Below, one piece after another: positions 1 through 6,442 of a stretch of DNA of 13,400 nucleotides (position 1 is the first letter of the stretch; each line of letters starts with the position of its first letter). The translations under genes were made by a program, and so were the position numbers. This DNA comes from Chloroflexota bacterium (GTDB taxonomy: Bacteria; Chloroflexota; Limnocylindria; Limnocylindrales; CSP1-4). Where the stretch lies: positions 1 through 13,400 of the forward strand of contig JACCVB010000278.1 of assembly GCA_013698385.1 (NCBI GenBank), given 5' to 3'. The notes under the pieces are model-generated. The model had not been told where the DNA came from. It did not search any database and saw nothing but the letters and a program-made list of their open reading frames with translations.

Positions 1-684
1 GGCCGGCGCCGTCCCCGGGGGTTGATCTTCGTGGGCTGGCTCGTGGCCCTCGGGGCCGTCGTGGCGGTCGGGGTGGCTGGACGGGGAACCGAACCCAGGC
101 TGCGCGAGGCGTTGATCACGCAACCGACGTCCGCGCCCGTCACGCCCGGTCCGACCGTCCCGGGGAACACGGTCGCGTCGCCCGGTCCGAACGCCGGTCG
201 CCAGTCGGCTCGGGTGCCGCTGCTCGTGGTCGAGGAACCGGCGGTCTCGGGTCAACTGATCACGAGCCGTGACCTGGTCGTGCGCGGCTCGCTCTCGCAC
301 GTGAGCGGACCGGTCCGGGTCACCCTCGAGTCGCGCAACGGGAAACCGATCGCGGTGGAGATGGCCCAGCCGGTGGCACGAGGTCGGCGGGAGGACGATC
401 CGCGGCCCGTCTTCGAGGTGCGCCTGGCCCTGCCCGGCCCGCGACCGAACGGGACGATGGTCGTGCAGATCATCGTGTTCGATATCGACGGCATCCCGCG
501 CGACGCGATCCGCCGGCAGATCCGGGTGGGGGCGGTCGATCCGGGCGGCGCGGCATCCGTGGCGGTCGATGCCGCCACGGAGAGGGGCGTGGCCGGATCG
601 GTCGCAACCGGTGCCCAGGCCCGGACACGGCTGGGCGAAGACGGCCTGATGGGCGGGATCACCTTCGGGACAGCCTGGCCATGA
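1..684 (+). CDS. Membrane-anchored Gmad2-like (immunoglobulin-like) protein, 5' end outside window
   Basis: The reading frame is open to the first base of the window. The first usable start is TTG at 22, but the codons before it encode an Arg-rich stretch (GRRRPRG) that suits the cytoplasmic flank of the following membrane helix (IFVGWLVALGAVVAVGVAG), so the true start is probably upstream. Counting from TTG 22, a Pro/Thr/Ser-rich linker (about residues 35-65) leads to a beta-rich domain (about 70-170) with the pattern EEPAVSGQLITSRDLVVRGS near its start and VVQIIVFDIDG near its end. This layout resembles the Gmad2 domain found in spore-germination-type and cell-surface proteins. A Gly/Ala-rich tail follows. 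It is probably a single-span protein with the domain outside the membrane. The gene ends convergently 72 bases from the Nudix gene. The family call is by resemblance only and the function is unknown. Confidence 0.6.
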   Translation, partial: GRRRPRGLIFVGWLVALGAVVAVGVAGRGTEPRLREALITQPTSAPVTPGPTVPGNTVASPGPNAGRQSARVPLLVVEEPAVSGQLITSRDLVVRGSLSHVSGPVRVTLESRNGKPIAVEMAQPVARGRREDDPRPVFEVRLALPGPRPNGTMVVQIIVFDIDGIPRDAIRRQIRVGAVDPGGAASVAVDAATERGVAGSVATGAQARTRLGEDGLMGGITFGTAWP

Positions 685-709
685 CCTTCGCCACGCTTGG
701 TGGCGTCAT
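681..709. terminator. Hairpin between convergent genes, possible bidirectional terminator
   Basis: CGCCAC (689-694) and GTGGCG (700-705) form a perfect 6-bp stem with a 5-base loop. ATGAC (681-685) and GTCAT (705-709) can extend the stem across a small bulge. The hairpin lies just after the stop codon of the first gene and before the end of the convergent Nudix gene, where a terminator is expected. No T-tract follows on either strand, so it is a weak intrinsic terminator candidate. Confidence 0.3.
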
Positions 710-756
710 CTGGGCCACCTCGGTCCCCGGAGCGGACCCTGCGGGCACGTCCCGTA

Positions 757-1371
757 TCAGCGGCCGGTGAGTTCCGCCGGCGGGGTGAGATCCGGGCGAC
801 GCCGGCGCAGCCAGTCGCGGAGCGCCCAGGTCGTCGTCTTGAAGGCGACACCTGACCACGGGATGACCTCCGGGGCGAAGGCCTGGATCTCGAGCGCTTC
901 CGGGGTCGGCGCCGCGGTTCCGCCCACGATCCGCGCCTCGAATGCGATCGTGACGACGGCCGCCTCAAGTCGCGTGTAGAGCCCGACGATCTCGCCCGGC
1001 TCCACGATCAGCCGGGTCTCCTCCCATGTCTCGCGGATCGCCGCCTGGTTGACCGTCTCGTCAACCTCAAGGAAGCCGCCGGGCTGGGCCCAGGCACCCC
1101 GGCCCGGCTCGATCCCGCGGCGGAGCAGGACGATCTCGCCCGCCTCGGTGATCGGCAGGGTCGTCACGACGAGCCGCGGGTTCACATAGGCGATGTGCCC
1201 ACAGTCCGCACAGGCCAGCCGTTCGCGGTCCTCGCCATCGATGGACCCGAACCGGAGGGAGCCGCCGCAGCTCGAGCAGAAGTTGAGGTTGGCGGCCAGC
1301 CACGACGGGACGCCGCGACCGGACGGGAGGTCGGTCGAACGGCCGTCCGGTCCTCGGTCGAATTCGTCCAT
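757..1371 (-). CDS. Nudix hydrolase with N-terminal zinc ribbon
   Basis: This 204-residue protein would hydrolyse a nucleoside diphosphate linked to another group, as Nudix enzymes do; the substrate is not known. A four-Cys zinc ribbon (C32, C35, C54, C57) precedes the Nudix fold, the architecture of NADH pyrophosphatase (NudC)-like and ADP-ribose pyrophosphatase-like proteins. The Nudix box runs from G99 through E105 to R113-E114 and E117-E118, so the metal-binding glutamates are present. The usual Gly near the end of the box is Arg (R120). The ATG at 1371 is preferred: a longer form from 1413 would overlap the upstream gene, while this start lies 10 bases after that gene's stop at 1382. The two genes are probably co-transcribed. 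The NudC-specific C-terminal motif is not evident, so no symbol is given. Confidence 0.88.
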   Translation of the reverse strand: MDEFDRGPDGRSTDLPSGRGVPSWLAANLNFCSSCGGSLRFGSIDGEDRERLACADCGHIAYVNPRLVVTTLPITEAGEIVLLRRGIEPGRGAWAQPGGFLEVDETVNQAAIRETWEETRLIVEPGEIVGLYTRLEAAVVTIAFEARIVGGTAAPTPEALEIQAFAPEVIPWSGVAFKTTTWALRDWLRRRRPDLTPPAELTGR

Positions 1372-1381
1372 CGGTGTCGAT

Positions 1382-1831
1382 TCAGGCCAGAACGATGATG
1401 ACGGCCGCCGCAACGAGGGCGCTCAGGCCGATCAGGCTGACCACCACCCAGGCGAGGCGGAACAGTCCCTTGCCTCGATCGACCGGCATCCAGGCCCAGG
1501 CCGAACGCCAGATCCGGACGATCGCGTCCGAGGTCGTCAGGATGAGCAGCGGTGCCGCGATCAGGGCGCACAGCTTGATCAGCGGACTGCCCAGCGGCGT
1601 CCCGAGCTCGAGCGCCGTGATCGCCACCGCGCCGCAGATCAGCACGATGACGGACAGGTTGATGAACTGTTTCTGGAGGGGGGTCGGTGCCGCTTCGGGC
1701 ACGGAACGCGGCGGCAGCCCCTGGAGGCTGGGTGGCAACGCGCTGGGGCCGGTCGGGCGAACCCTCGGGCCGGCCGCCTGCCGATCGAGCAGCGGCATGC
1801 CCGACTCCCAGCGTTCGTCGTCCATCGTCAT
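1382..1831 (-). CDS. Small membrane protein with three predicted spans
   Basis: This 149-residue protein has a hydrophilic, Pro-rich N-terminal half (about residues 1-52) followed by three hydrophobic segments at about 56-76, 83-101 and 123-147. A Trp/Arg-rich loop with the sequence IVRIWRSAWAWMPVDRGKG lies between the second and third. I do not recognise the family. The ATG at 1831 (MTMDDERW) is chosen over a longer frame reaching 2065, because the extension is Arg-rich and lies antisense to the glycosylase remnant. A second ATG at 1825 is also possible. A TACACT box ends 10 bases before the ATG on this strand. The Nudix gene follows 10 bases after the stop, so the two probably form a transcription unit. 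It may be a DUF-type integral membrane protein of unknown function. Confidence 0.7.
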   Translation of the reverse strand: MTMDDERWESGMPLLDRQAAGPRVRPTGPSALPPSLQGLPPRSVPEAAPTPLQKQFINLSVIVLICGAVAITALELGTPLGSPLIKLCALIAAPLLILTTSDAIVRIWRSAWAWMPVDRGKGLFRLAWVVVSLIGLSALVAAAVIIVLA

Positions 1832-1841
1832 CGTCCGGTCG

Positions 1842-1873
1842 AGTGTAGCCCGACTCGGCCGGGCTGCTACCGT
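1842..1873. promoter_or_regulatory. Divergent promoter pair between small membrane protein and glycosylase remnant
   Basis: On the minus strand, TACACT (1842-1847) lies 10 bases before the ATG at 1831. On the plus strand, TACCGT (1868-1873) lies 6 bases before the ATG at 1880. Both fit the TANNNT form of a -10 element, and the plus-strand spacing implies a leaderless transcript. No good -35 hexamer is visible for either. Confidence 0.4.
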
Positions 1874-1879
1874 TCGAGG

Positions 1880-2165
1880 ATGGTGACCCGGATCCGGCCG
1901 CGCGGACCGTACTCGCTGGTCGCATCCACGGCATTCCTCGAAGGCTTCACGCCCGCTGCGTACACGCCCGTGCCGAAGGCGGCCACCTACACCTCGCCTT
2001 CCCGCTCGACGGGCGCGATGCAGTCGCGGCGGTCTGCGCGGCCTAACCAGGTGGCGACGACGCACCAGTCATGATCGAAGCCGTCGTTGACGGCAACGCG
2101 CCCGAATCCGCCGCCGTGGATCAGCTCACGCGGATTCGGCGCGCTCGACACGTCCAGGGGCTGTT
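1880..2165 (+). pseudogene. Broken 5' fragment of an AlkA-type DNA-3-methyladenine glycosylase
   Basis: Frame 2 from ATG 1880 reads MVTRIRPRGPYSLVASTAFL followed by EGFTPAAY, which resembles the start of AlkA-like base-excision-repair glycosylases of high-GC Gram-positive-like bacteria. Around 1960-1980 the similarity jumps to frame 1, giving HLHLAFPLDGRDAVAAVCAA and then an in-frame TAA at 2044-2046. The same frame continues past the stop with VVDGNAPESAAVDQLTRI, again family-like. After about 2145 the frame appears to shift once more and the match fades. The helix-hairpin-helix catalytic core that should follow is missing, because the HxlR gene occupies the space. The fragment has at least one frameshift, one nonsense codon and loss of most of the gene. 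It still has a plausible leaderless promoter, so decay may be recent. Recognition rests on remembered family sequences. Confidence 0.65.
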
Positions 2166-2287
2166 CGGTCGAAAGGCGGTATACCTGCGCGGCCTGGCGG
2201 GACGGTCCTGCTTCGGACCCACCTGGAGGAGTCGACGCACGAGATCCGCCACGGCGGGCGGGTGCAACGGGCCGGCCCCGCGGTCAG
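2166..2287. other. Unassigned gap after the glycosylase remnant
   Basis: About 120 bases separate the recognisable part of the glycosylase fragment from the stop of the HxlR gene. Plus-strand frame 3 is open from 2175 to a TAG at about 2289-2291 and reads TVLLRTHLEESTHEIRHGGR toward its end, which looks like a protein tail. It has no start of its own and I do not recognise it. It could be more decayed coding sequence or chance. Confidence 0.3.
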
Positions 2288-2716
2288 TTAGAGCGTTCTT
2301 GTCCGGGGCGCGTCCACATCGGCCACGACCTCGGCGCAGGTCCGGCAGTACCAGTGCGCCTCCAGGGGCGTGCCGCACAGCTCGTGGCGCAGCGGCTCCG
2401 CATCGCTCGAGCTTCGGACGGCCCAGTCGGCCAGCAGGCGCAGCGCGGAGGCCAGGTCGCGCCCGTCCGCAGTGAGGTCGTAGGCCAGCCGCTGGGGCCG
2501 GGTCTGGTATGGCTGCGAACGGACGATCCCGACCCGCTCCAGGCGGCGCAGCCGCTCGGTCAGGATGTTCGGCGCGATGCCCGGCAGTCGATCGCCCAGT
2601 TCGCCGAAGCGGCGGGAGCCGTCCAGGAGCGCCTCCACGAGCAGCAGGCTCCAGCGATCACCGACCCGATCGAGGGCGATCTCCAGCGGCGTGGGGTCGA
2701 TCGGTGGCAGGGCCAT
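2288..2716 (-). CDS. HxlR-family winged helix-turn-helix regulator with C-terminal Cys cluster
   Basis: This 142-residue protein has the HxlR pattern: PLEIALDRVGDRWSLLLVEA (residues 10-29), then FGELGDRLPGIAPNILTERL (37-56) as the recognition region, and a wing at about 68-85. The N-terminal redox Cys found in HypR/YodB-type members is absent. The C-terminus carries H111, C114, H121, C124 and C127, which look like a small metal site or zinc knuckle. The ATG at 2716 is preferred over one at 2782, because the latter lies inside the inverted repeat upstream. A TACCAT box (2725-2730 on the minus strand) ends 8 bases before this ATG, fitting a leaderless transcript. The gene is divergent from the HtrA-like protease, which it may control along with itself. 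The ligand or signal is unknown. Confidence 0.85.
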   Translation of the reverse strand: MALPPIDPTPLEIALDRVGDRWSLLLVEALLDGSRRFGELGDRLPGIAPNILTERLRRLERVGIVRSQPYQTRPQRLAYDLTADGRDLASALRLLADWAVRSSSDAEPLRHELCGTPLEAHWYCRTCAEVVADVDAPRTRTL

Positions 2717-2724
2717 GGTCGTTG

Positions 2725-2730
2725 ATGGTA
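2725..2730 (-). promoter_or_regulatory. -10 element of the HxlR gene
   Basis: The minus-strand sequence is TACCAT, 8 bases before the ATG at 2716. This spacing puts the transcript start at or next to the start codon. No clear -35 hexamer is seen. Confidence 0.4.
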
Positions 2731-2744
2731 CGCCGGATGGGGGC

Positions 2745-2773
2745 TTGCGCCCGAGGCGCGGTAGTAGTAACTT
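2745..2773 (+). promoter_or_regulatory. Promoter of the HtrA-like protease gene
   Basis: TTGCGC (2745-2750) and TAACTT (2768-2773) are separated by 17 bases, the standard spacing for a primary sigma factor. The predicted transcript start is near 2780, about 50 bases before the ATG at 2830. A GGAG at 2816-2819 lies 10 bases before that ATG. The -10 element overlaps the left arm of the inverted repeat at 2767-2789. Confidence 0.5.
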
Positions 2774-2789
2774 GCAATCCACAAGTCAC
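2767..2789. promoter_or_regulatory. Inverted-repeat operator candidate for the HxlR-type regulator
   Basis: GTAACTTG (2767-2774) and CAAGTCAC (2782-2789) are inverted copies matching at 7 of 8 positions around a 7-base spacer. Outer GTAGT (2761-2765) and ACTAC (2790-2794) extend the symmetry with a one-base offset. The site covers the -10 box and predicted start of the protease promoter and lies within 75 bases of the divergent HxlR start. Dimeric HxlR-family repressors bind sites of this kind. That this regulator binds it is an inference from position and symmetry. Confidence 0.55.
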
Positions 2790-2829
2790 ACTACGGCACC
2801 CACCCAGCGCGAATCGGAGTCACGATCCC

Positions 2830-3732
2830 ATGACCTTTCTCGACGAACTCTCCAACTCGATCGCCAGCGTCGCCGCGTCGGCCGGCCCATCCATCGTCGG
2901 CATCGGCCGACACGTCCGCGGCGCGGGCGTGGTGATCGCCGATGGCCAGGTCCTGACCAATGCCCATAACCTGCGCGGTGACACCGTGACCGTCACCTTC
3001 GGGGACGGGCGCTCCGTGATGGGCAATCTCGCCGGGGTCGATGGCGACGGCGACCTGGCTGTCGTGTCGGTCGATACGGGTGGCGCGAAGGCGATCGACT
3101 GGGGCGATGGGGGGACCCTCGCGCCCGGCAGCCCGGTGTTCGGCGCCGCGGCGACGGTCGGTGGCGGCGTGCGGGTCACGTTCGGGATGGTGTCCGCCGT
3201 GTCGCGGGCGTTCCGTGGTCCCGGTGGTCGGCGGATCGCCGGCAGCGTCGAGCACACCGCGCCGCTCGCACCCGGGTCCTCGGGTGGGGCGCTGCTCGAT
3301 GTCGAAGGCAGGCTCGTCGGCCTGAACACGAACCGGATCGGCGAGGGGTTCTACCTCGCCCTGCCGGCAGACACGGCGCTGCGAACCCGGATCGAGGCGC
3401 TCGGGCGCGGTGAGTCCGCGGAGCGTCCACGACTGGGCGTGGCGATCGCCCCGAACCATGTCGCCCGGCGCCTGCGCCGATCGGTCGGGCTCGCGGAGCG
3501 TGACGGCATCCTGGTCCGTGGCGTCGAGGACGGCAGCCTGGCGGACGCGGCCGGTGTCGAAGCGGGCGATCTCATCGTCTCGGCGGGCGGTCGTCCGGTC
3601 GCCGATGCCGACGACCTGCACGACGCGCTCGGCGCGCTGGACCTGCCGTTCGAGCTCGGGCTCGTGCGCGGCGCGGAGGATCGCAGCGTGACCGTTGGAG
3701 CCACCAAGGGGCGAACACCCGGCGACGCGTAA
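2830..3732 (+). CDS. HtrA/DegP-like trypsin-fold serine protease with one PDZ domain, no signal peptide
   Basis: The 300-residue protein has a protease domain at about 10-190 and a PDZ domain at about 197-290. The catalytic triad is visible: H46 in LTNAHNL, D75 in DGDGDLAVV and S151 in APGSSGGALLD. The motif around the nucleophile is GSSGG rather than the more usual GNSGG. The PDZ part has RLGVAIAP, then AGVEAGDLIVSAGGRPV, and ends in strand LGLVRG. The ATG at 2830 is used because the longer frame from 2509 runs antisense through the HxlR gene and across the promoter. From this start there is no signal peptide or membrane anchor, so the protein appears cytoplasmic, unlike DegP or DegQ. It may act in protein quality control. 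The divergent HxlR-type regulator probably controls it through the shared operator. Confidence 0.87.
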   Translation: MTFLDELSNSIASVAASAGPSIVGIGRHVRGAGVVIADGQVLTNAHNLRGDTVTVTFGDGRSVMGNLAGVDGDGDLAVVSVDTGGAKAIDWGDGGTLAPGSPVFGAAATVGGGVRVTFGMVSAVSRAFRGPGGRRIAGSVEHTAPLAPGSSGGALLDVEGRLVGLNTNRIGEGFYLALPADTALRTRIEALGRGESAERPRLGVAIAPNHVARRLRRSVGLAERDGILVRGVEDGSLADAAGVEAGDLIVSAGGRPVADADDLHDALGALDLPFELGLVRGAEDRSVTVGATKGRTPGDA

Positions 3733-3806
3733 ACGGCGTCGTGCCTTCCGCCTTGCGTTCGTTCGCGGGGGCGGGCAAGGGTCGCCATCGAGGCGCGGCC
3801 GCCCGC

Positions 3807-3823
3807 AGCCAGCTAGGCTGGCT
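3807..3823 (+). promoter_or_regulatory. Palindrome and -10 box directly upstream of the DoxX-like gene
   Basis: AGCCAGC (3807-3813) and GCTGGCT (3817-3823) form a perfect 7-bp inverted repeat around TAG. TAGGCT (3814-3819) fits a TANNNT -10 element and ends 6 bases before the GTG at 3826, implying a leaderless transcript. No Shine-Dalgarno sequence is present, in line with that. The palindrome could be a regulator site or chance. Confidence 0.4.
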
Positions 3824-3825
3824 CC

Positions 3826-4227
3826 GTGTCCGGACTTCCTCGCCGCTGGCCGCCACTTGCCCTCGCCGGGCTGTTCGCCGGCAGCGGCGTCCTGCATCTT
3901 GTGCGACCGGACCTCTACGTCGCCCTGATTCCGAGGCCCCTGCCCGCGCCTGACACGATCATCCTGGCCAGCGGCGTTGCCGAGCTCCTGTGTGCGGCGG
4001 GACTGGTCACTGGCCGTCGCTGGGCCGGCTGGGCCAGTGCCTTGCTCCTGGTGGTCATCCTGCCTGGCAACATCACCTTCGCCATCGACGTCGCCCGCGA
4101 CCCGACATCCGCGCCGAGGTTGGTCGCCCTGGCTTGGCTGCGCCTGCCGCTGCAAGGGCCCCTCATCTGGGCCGCGCTCCAGGCTCGACCCGCTGCGGGC
4201 CGGCGAGACGACCGAGTCGCGCAGTAA
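3826..4227 (+). CDS. DoxX-like small integral membrane protein
   Basis: The 133-residue protein has about four hydrophobic segments: 10-27, 43-63, 66-87 and 100-121. It matches the DoxX-like pattern in which a first helix ending in SGVLHLVRPDLY is followed by LIPRPLPAP, then ILASGVAELLCAAGL, then a helix with LPGNITFAID. The final helix WLRLPLQGPLIWAAL is also typical. The start is GTG at 3826, because it lies 6 bases after a -10-like TAGGCT and no better start is nearby. DoxX relatives are linked in some bacteria to thiol or oxidative stress, but this subgroup has no firm function. The gene follows the protease by 93 bases and converges on the SRPBCC gene. It probably has its own promoter. 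Confidence 0.78.
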   Translation: MSGLPRRWPPLALAGLFAGSGVLHLVRPDLYVALIPRPLPAPDTIILASGVAELLCAAGLVTGRRWAGWASALLLVVILPGNITFAIDVARDPTSAPRLVALAWLRLPLQGPLIWAALQARPAAGRRDDRVAQ

Positions 4228-4297
4228 CAGCCGCGCGCACGGTTCGGTAGCGTCGCACGGCCTGGGTTCCGACCCCGCGGCGGATGAGCCAGGGAGA

Positions 4298-4315
4298 GCC
4301 CGGTCAGCGCCGGGC
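4298..4315. terminator. Hairpin at the end of the large minus-strand operon
   Basis: GCCCGG (4298-4303) and CCGGGC (4310-4315) form a perfect 6-bp GC stem around a 6-base loop that contains the stop codon of the SRPBCC gene (4304-4306). It lies between the convergent DoxX-like and SRPBCC genes. No T-tract is seen, so its role in termination is uncertain. Confidence 0.25.
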
Positions 4316-4777
4316 CGAGCTCGACGAGGCGCCCTCCAGGATGCGCTTCAGGTTCTCCAGGGACGTGTCGGCTTCCTTCTCGTTCTGACCCTCGAAGACG
4401 AGCTTGTCGGCGATCTGGCCGAGGACGCCGCCGGGCACGTCGTAATCGAGGTCGATCTCGACCTTACTCCGCCCGCCATCGAGCGGCATGATGGTCTGGC
4501 TCATCTGCATCTGGCCGCCGTCTGGCGCGGTCGCCTCGTAGTGGACGTGGCGCGGCCGCTGGAGCTGCTTGACGTGCCAGTCGCAGTCGATGTCCACGCT
4601 TCCCGCCGCCTTGATCGTCTGGGAGAAGGTCGTGCCCTGCTTGATCGGCCGATCGCCAAGATCCCGCGTTTCCTTGACCATCGTCGCCCATTCGGCGAGC
4701 CGGTCAAGATCGGTGATGTAGTCGAAGATCTCCTCGGGCGGCCGGGCGATCTCGATGGTCCGTGCGATGTGCGCCAT
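4304..4777 (-). CDS. SRPBCC-fold (START/polyketide-cyclase-like) protein
   Basis: The 157-residue protein begins HIARTIEIARPPEEIFDYIT and continues with DLDRLAEWATMVKETRDLG, a typical start for the SRPBCC helix-grip fold. The final amphipathic helix with LENLKRILEGA also fits. These proteins bind hydrophobic ligands or act as cyclases, dehydratases or carriers, and nothing here identifies the ligand. A strong Shine-Dalgarno AAGGAGG (4784-4790, minus strand) lies 6 bases before the ATG. The gene follows the GMC flavoprotein by 27 bases, and a TAGGAT box overlapping that gene's stop (4802-4807) may give it a promoter of its own. It is the last gene of the operon and could be coregulated with the redox genes or partly independent. 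Confidence 0.87.
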   Translation of the reverse strand: MAHIARTIEIARPPEEIFDYITDLDRLAEWATMVKETRDLGDRPIKQGTTFSQTIKAAGSVDIDCDWHVKQLQRPRHVHYEATAPDGGQMQMSQTIMPLDGGRSKVEIDLDYDVPGGVLGQIADKLVFEGQNEKEADTSLENLKRILEGASSSSARR

Positions 4778-4801
4778 TGCGTTCCTCCTTCATCCCGTAG
4801 G

Positions 4802-4807
4802 ATCCTA
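4802..4807 (-). promoter_or_regulatory. Possible internal -10 element before the SRPBCC gene
   Basis: The minus-strand sequence is TAGGAT, overlapping the TAG stop of the GMC gene (4805-4807). It leaves room for a short leader carrying the AAGGAGG ribosome binding site. No convincing -35 is visible. It would allow the SRPBCC gene to be expressed apart from the upstream operon. Confidence 0.3.
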
Positions 4808-6442
4808 TCTTGGCCCACCGGTGCCATCTCGGCTCCAGTCTCGTGGCGACCCGTTGCCGGCCTTGGCCACGATATAATGCGCGGTTCGAGCCGCGATCGC
4901 CTGGATCGTGAGGCTCGGGTTCACGCCTCCGCTGGTCACGAAGACCGAGCCATCGCACACGAACAGGTTGGGCACGTCCCACGATCGGCACCACCGATCG
5001 ACCACGCTCGTGGTCGGATCGGAGCCCATCCGGCAAGCGCCCATGAGATGCGCCGTGTCGTCCGCCATCCAGGTGACTTCGGCGCCGGCTGCATCAGCGA
5101 TCTCCCGGCAGCGCGCCACGCCGGCGGCCTGCAACGCTCGGTCGTTCTCGCCCCAGGCGAAGGTCACATGCGCCACGGGCAGGTCATCGGCATCTCGCTC
5201 ATCGGGATCGAGGGTCACGGTGTTGGCGTCCGATGGGAGGCACTCACCGACGATCCCCCAGCCAGCATAGTGGTCGTAGTCGAGCATGAACTCGCGCAGT
5301 TCGCTGCCCCATAACCCGAGGCCCGCCTGCGCCGCCCGGGCGAAGGCGATGGGCAACGGCCCGATCGGCTCGATCGTGAAGCCCCGCGCATATCCGCGCG
5401 ATAGGTCGGTCTCGTAAAAGTCCTGGGTCAGGGCGAGGGTGGGAGGGGCCTTGTACTGGTAGACCAGCTCCGGAAAGCGTCCGAAGACGGCCGCGGAGGG
5501 ATGGACCATGAGTCCTCGCCCGACCAGCCCGGACGAGTTCAGCAGCCCATCGGGCGAGCCGGTGCCGGCCGAGTTGAAGAGCAGCCGCGGCGTCTCGATC
5601 GAGTAGCAGCTGAGGATGACGAGCCCTGCCGCCTGTTCCTCGTCGACCCGGGTCCCATCGGCCAGCGTCCGCCGGTAGGTGACGCTCCGTGCCATCCCGT
5701 CCGGGCCAAGGTTGACTCGGGTGGCCATGCATCCGGCGCGGATCTCGGCCCCCGCCCGGACCGCCTTCGGGATGTACGTCACCAGGGTGGAGCTCTTGGC
5801 GTTCGTTGAACAGCCGTAGACGCAGAAGCCGCGGTAGACGCACGGCGGCCGATCGTCCTTGGGGGCAGAGATGGTCGCCAGTGGCGCTGGCGCCCAGCCG
5901 ATCCCCAGGGCGTCACAGCCGCGCGCAAAGAGCTGCGCGACGCTATTCAACGGGTGCTCCCGGTAGGGGTGCGGGCCACGTCGCGGACCCCATGGCCAGC
6001 GCATCGGTCCGCTGATGCCGAGCTCCCGCTCGACCCCGTCGTAGAACGGCTCCAGATCTGCGTAACTGATCGGCCAGTCGTCCGCGATGCCATCGGTGGA
6101 GTGGACCCGAAAGTCGCTCTCCCACATGCGCAGCGCGACCATGCTGAAGTGCACGGTGCTGCCGCCCACGCCACGTCCCGTGACGTTCGCGCCGAGCTCG
6201 ATCGGATCCGCGCCGCCCGTCACCCGCGGATCGGTCCAGTAGAGCTGGCTGGCGTACTTCTCGTCCGATGCGAAGTCGCGCTCCGGCACCCAGTGTGGAC
6301 CTGCCTCCAGGACGACCACCGTCAGGCCCGCCTCGGCCAGTTCCTTGGCCAGGACGGCGCCGGCCGCTCCTGCGCCAACGATCAGCACGTCCGCCGGCTC
6401 ACGGGCTCGGCCGGCCCGACCGTCCACCGGGGGCTCGCTCAA
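4805..6442 (-). CDS. GMC-family FAD-dependent dehydrogenase with Cys-x5-Cys-x3-Cys cluster motif
   Basis: The 545-residue flavoprotein has an N-terminal FAD-binding motif VGAGAAG (22-28) with acidic E46 in VVVLEAG. The GMC signature region is VTGRGVGGSTVHFS (88-100). The C-terminal catalytic pair is H465 (in HLMGACRMG) and N508 (in NPSLTIQAIAAR). C201, C207 and C211 repeat the C-x5-C-x3-C spacing of the 3Fe-4S ligands in bacterial FAD-glucose dehydrogenase alpha subunits. It probably oxidises a polyol, sugar or sugar-acid hydroxyl and passes electrons on. The gene directly follows a subunit-3-like gene with a TTGA overlap, so the two products probably form a complex. The start is TTG at 6442; no closer start is better supported. 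There is no Tat or Sec signal. The substrate is unknown; gluconate or glucose are only family precedents. Confidence 0.9.
   Translation of the reverse strand: MSEPPVDGRAGRAREPADVLIVGAGAAGAVLAKELAEAGLTVVVLEAGPHWVPERDFASDEKYASQLYWTDPRVTGGADPIELGANVTGRGVGGSTVHFSMVALRMWESDFRVHSTDGIADDWPISYADLEPFYDGVERELGISGPMRWPWGPRRGPHPYREHPLNSVAQLFARGCDALGIGWAPAPLATISAPKDDRPPCVYRGFCVYGCSTNAKSSTLVTYIPKAVRAGAEIRAGCMATRVNLGPDGMARSVTYRRTLADGTRVDEEQAAGLVILSCYSIETPRLLFNSAGTGSPDGLLNSSGLVGRGLMVHPSAAVFGRFPELVYQYKAPPTLALTQDFYETDLSRGYARGFTIEPIGPLPIAFARAAQAGLGLWGSELREFMLDYDHYAGWGIVGECLPSDANTVTLDPDERDADDLPVAHVTFAWGENDRALQAAGVARCREIADAAGAEVTWMADDTAHLMGACRMGSDPTTSVVDRWCRSWDVPNLFVCDGSVFVTSGGVNPSLTIQAIAARTAHYIVAKAGNGSPRDWSRDGTGGPR

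Noticed and set aside
1832..2065. Extended N-terminus for the small three-span membrane protein
   Set aside because: The extension is Arg-rich and lies antisense to the glycosylase remnant; the ATG at 1831 follows a -10-like box.
2791..4155. 454-codon minus-strand open frame
   Set aside because: It is antisense to the protease and DoxX-like genes, with low-complexity Arg/Gly/Asp composition and no motif.
3977..5314. 445-codon plus-strand open frame
   Set aside because: It runs antisense through the well-supported SRPBCC and GMC genes and has the Arg/Pro/Gly-rich, motif-free composition of high-GC shadow frames.
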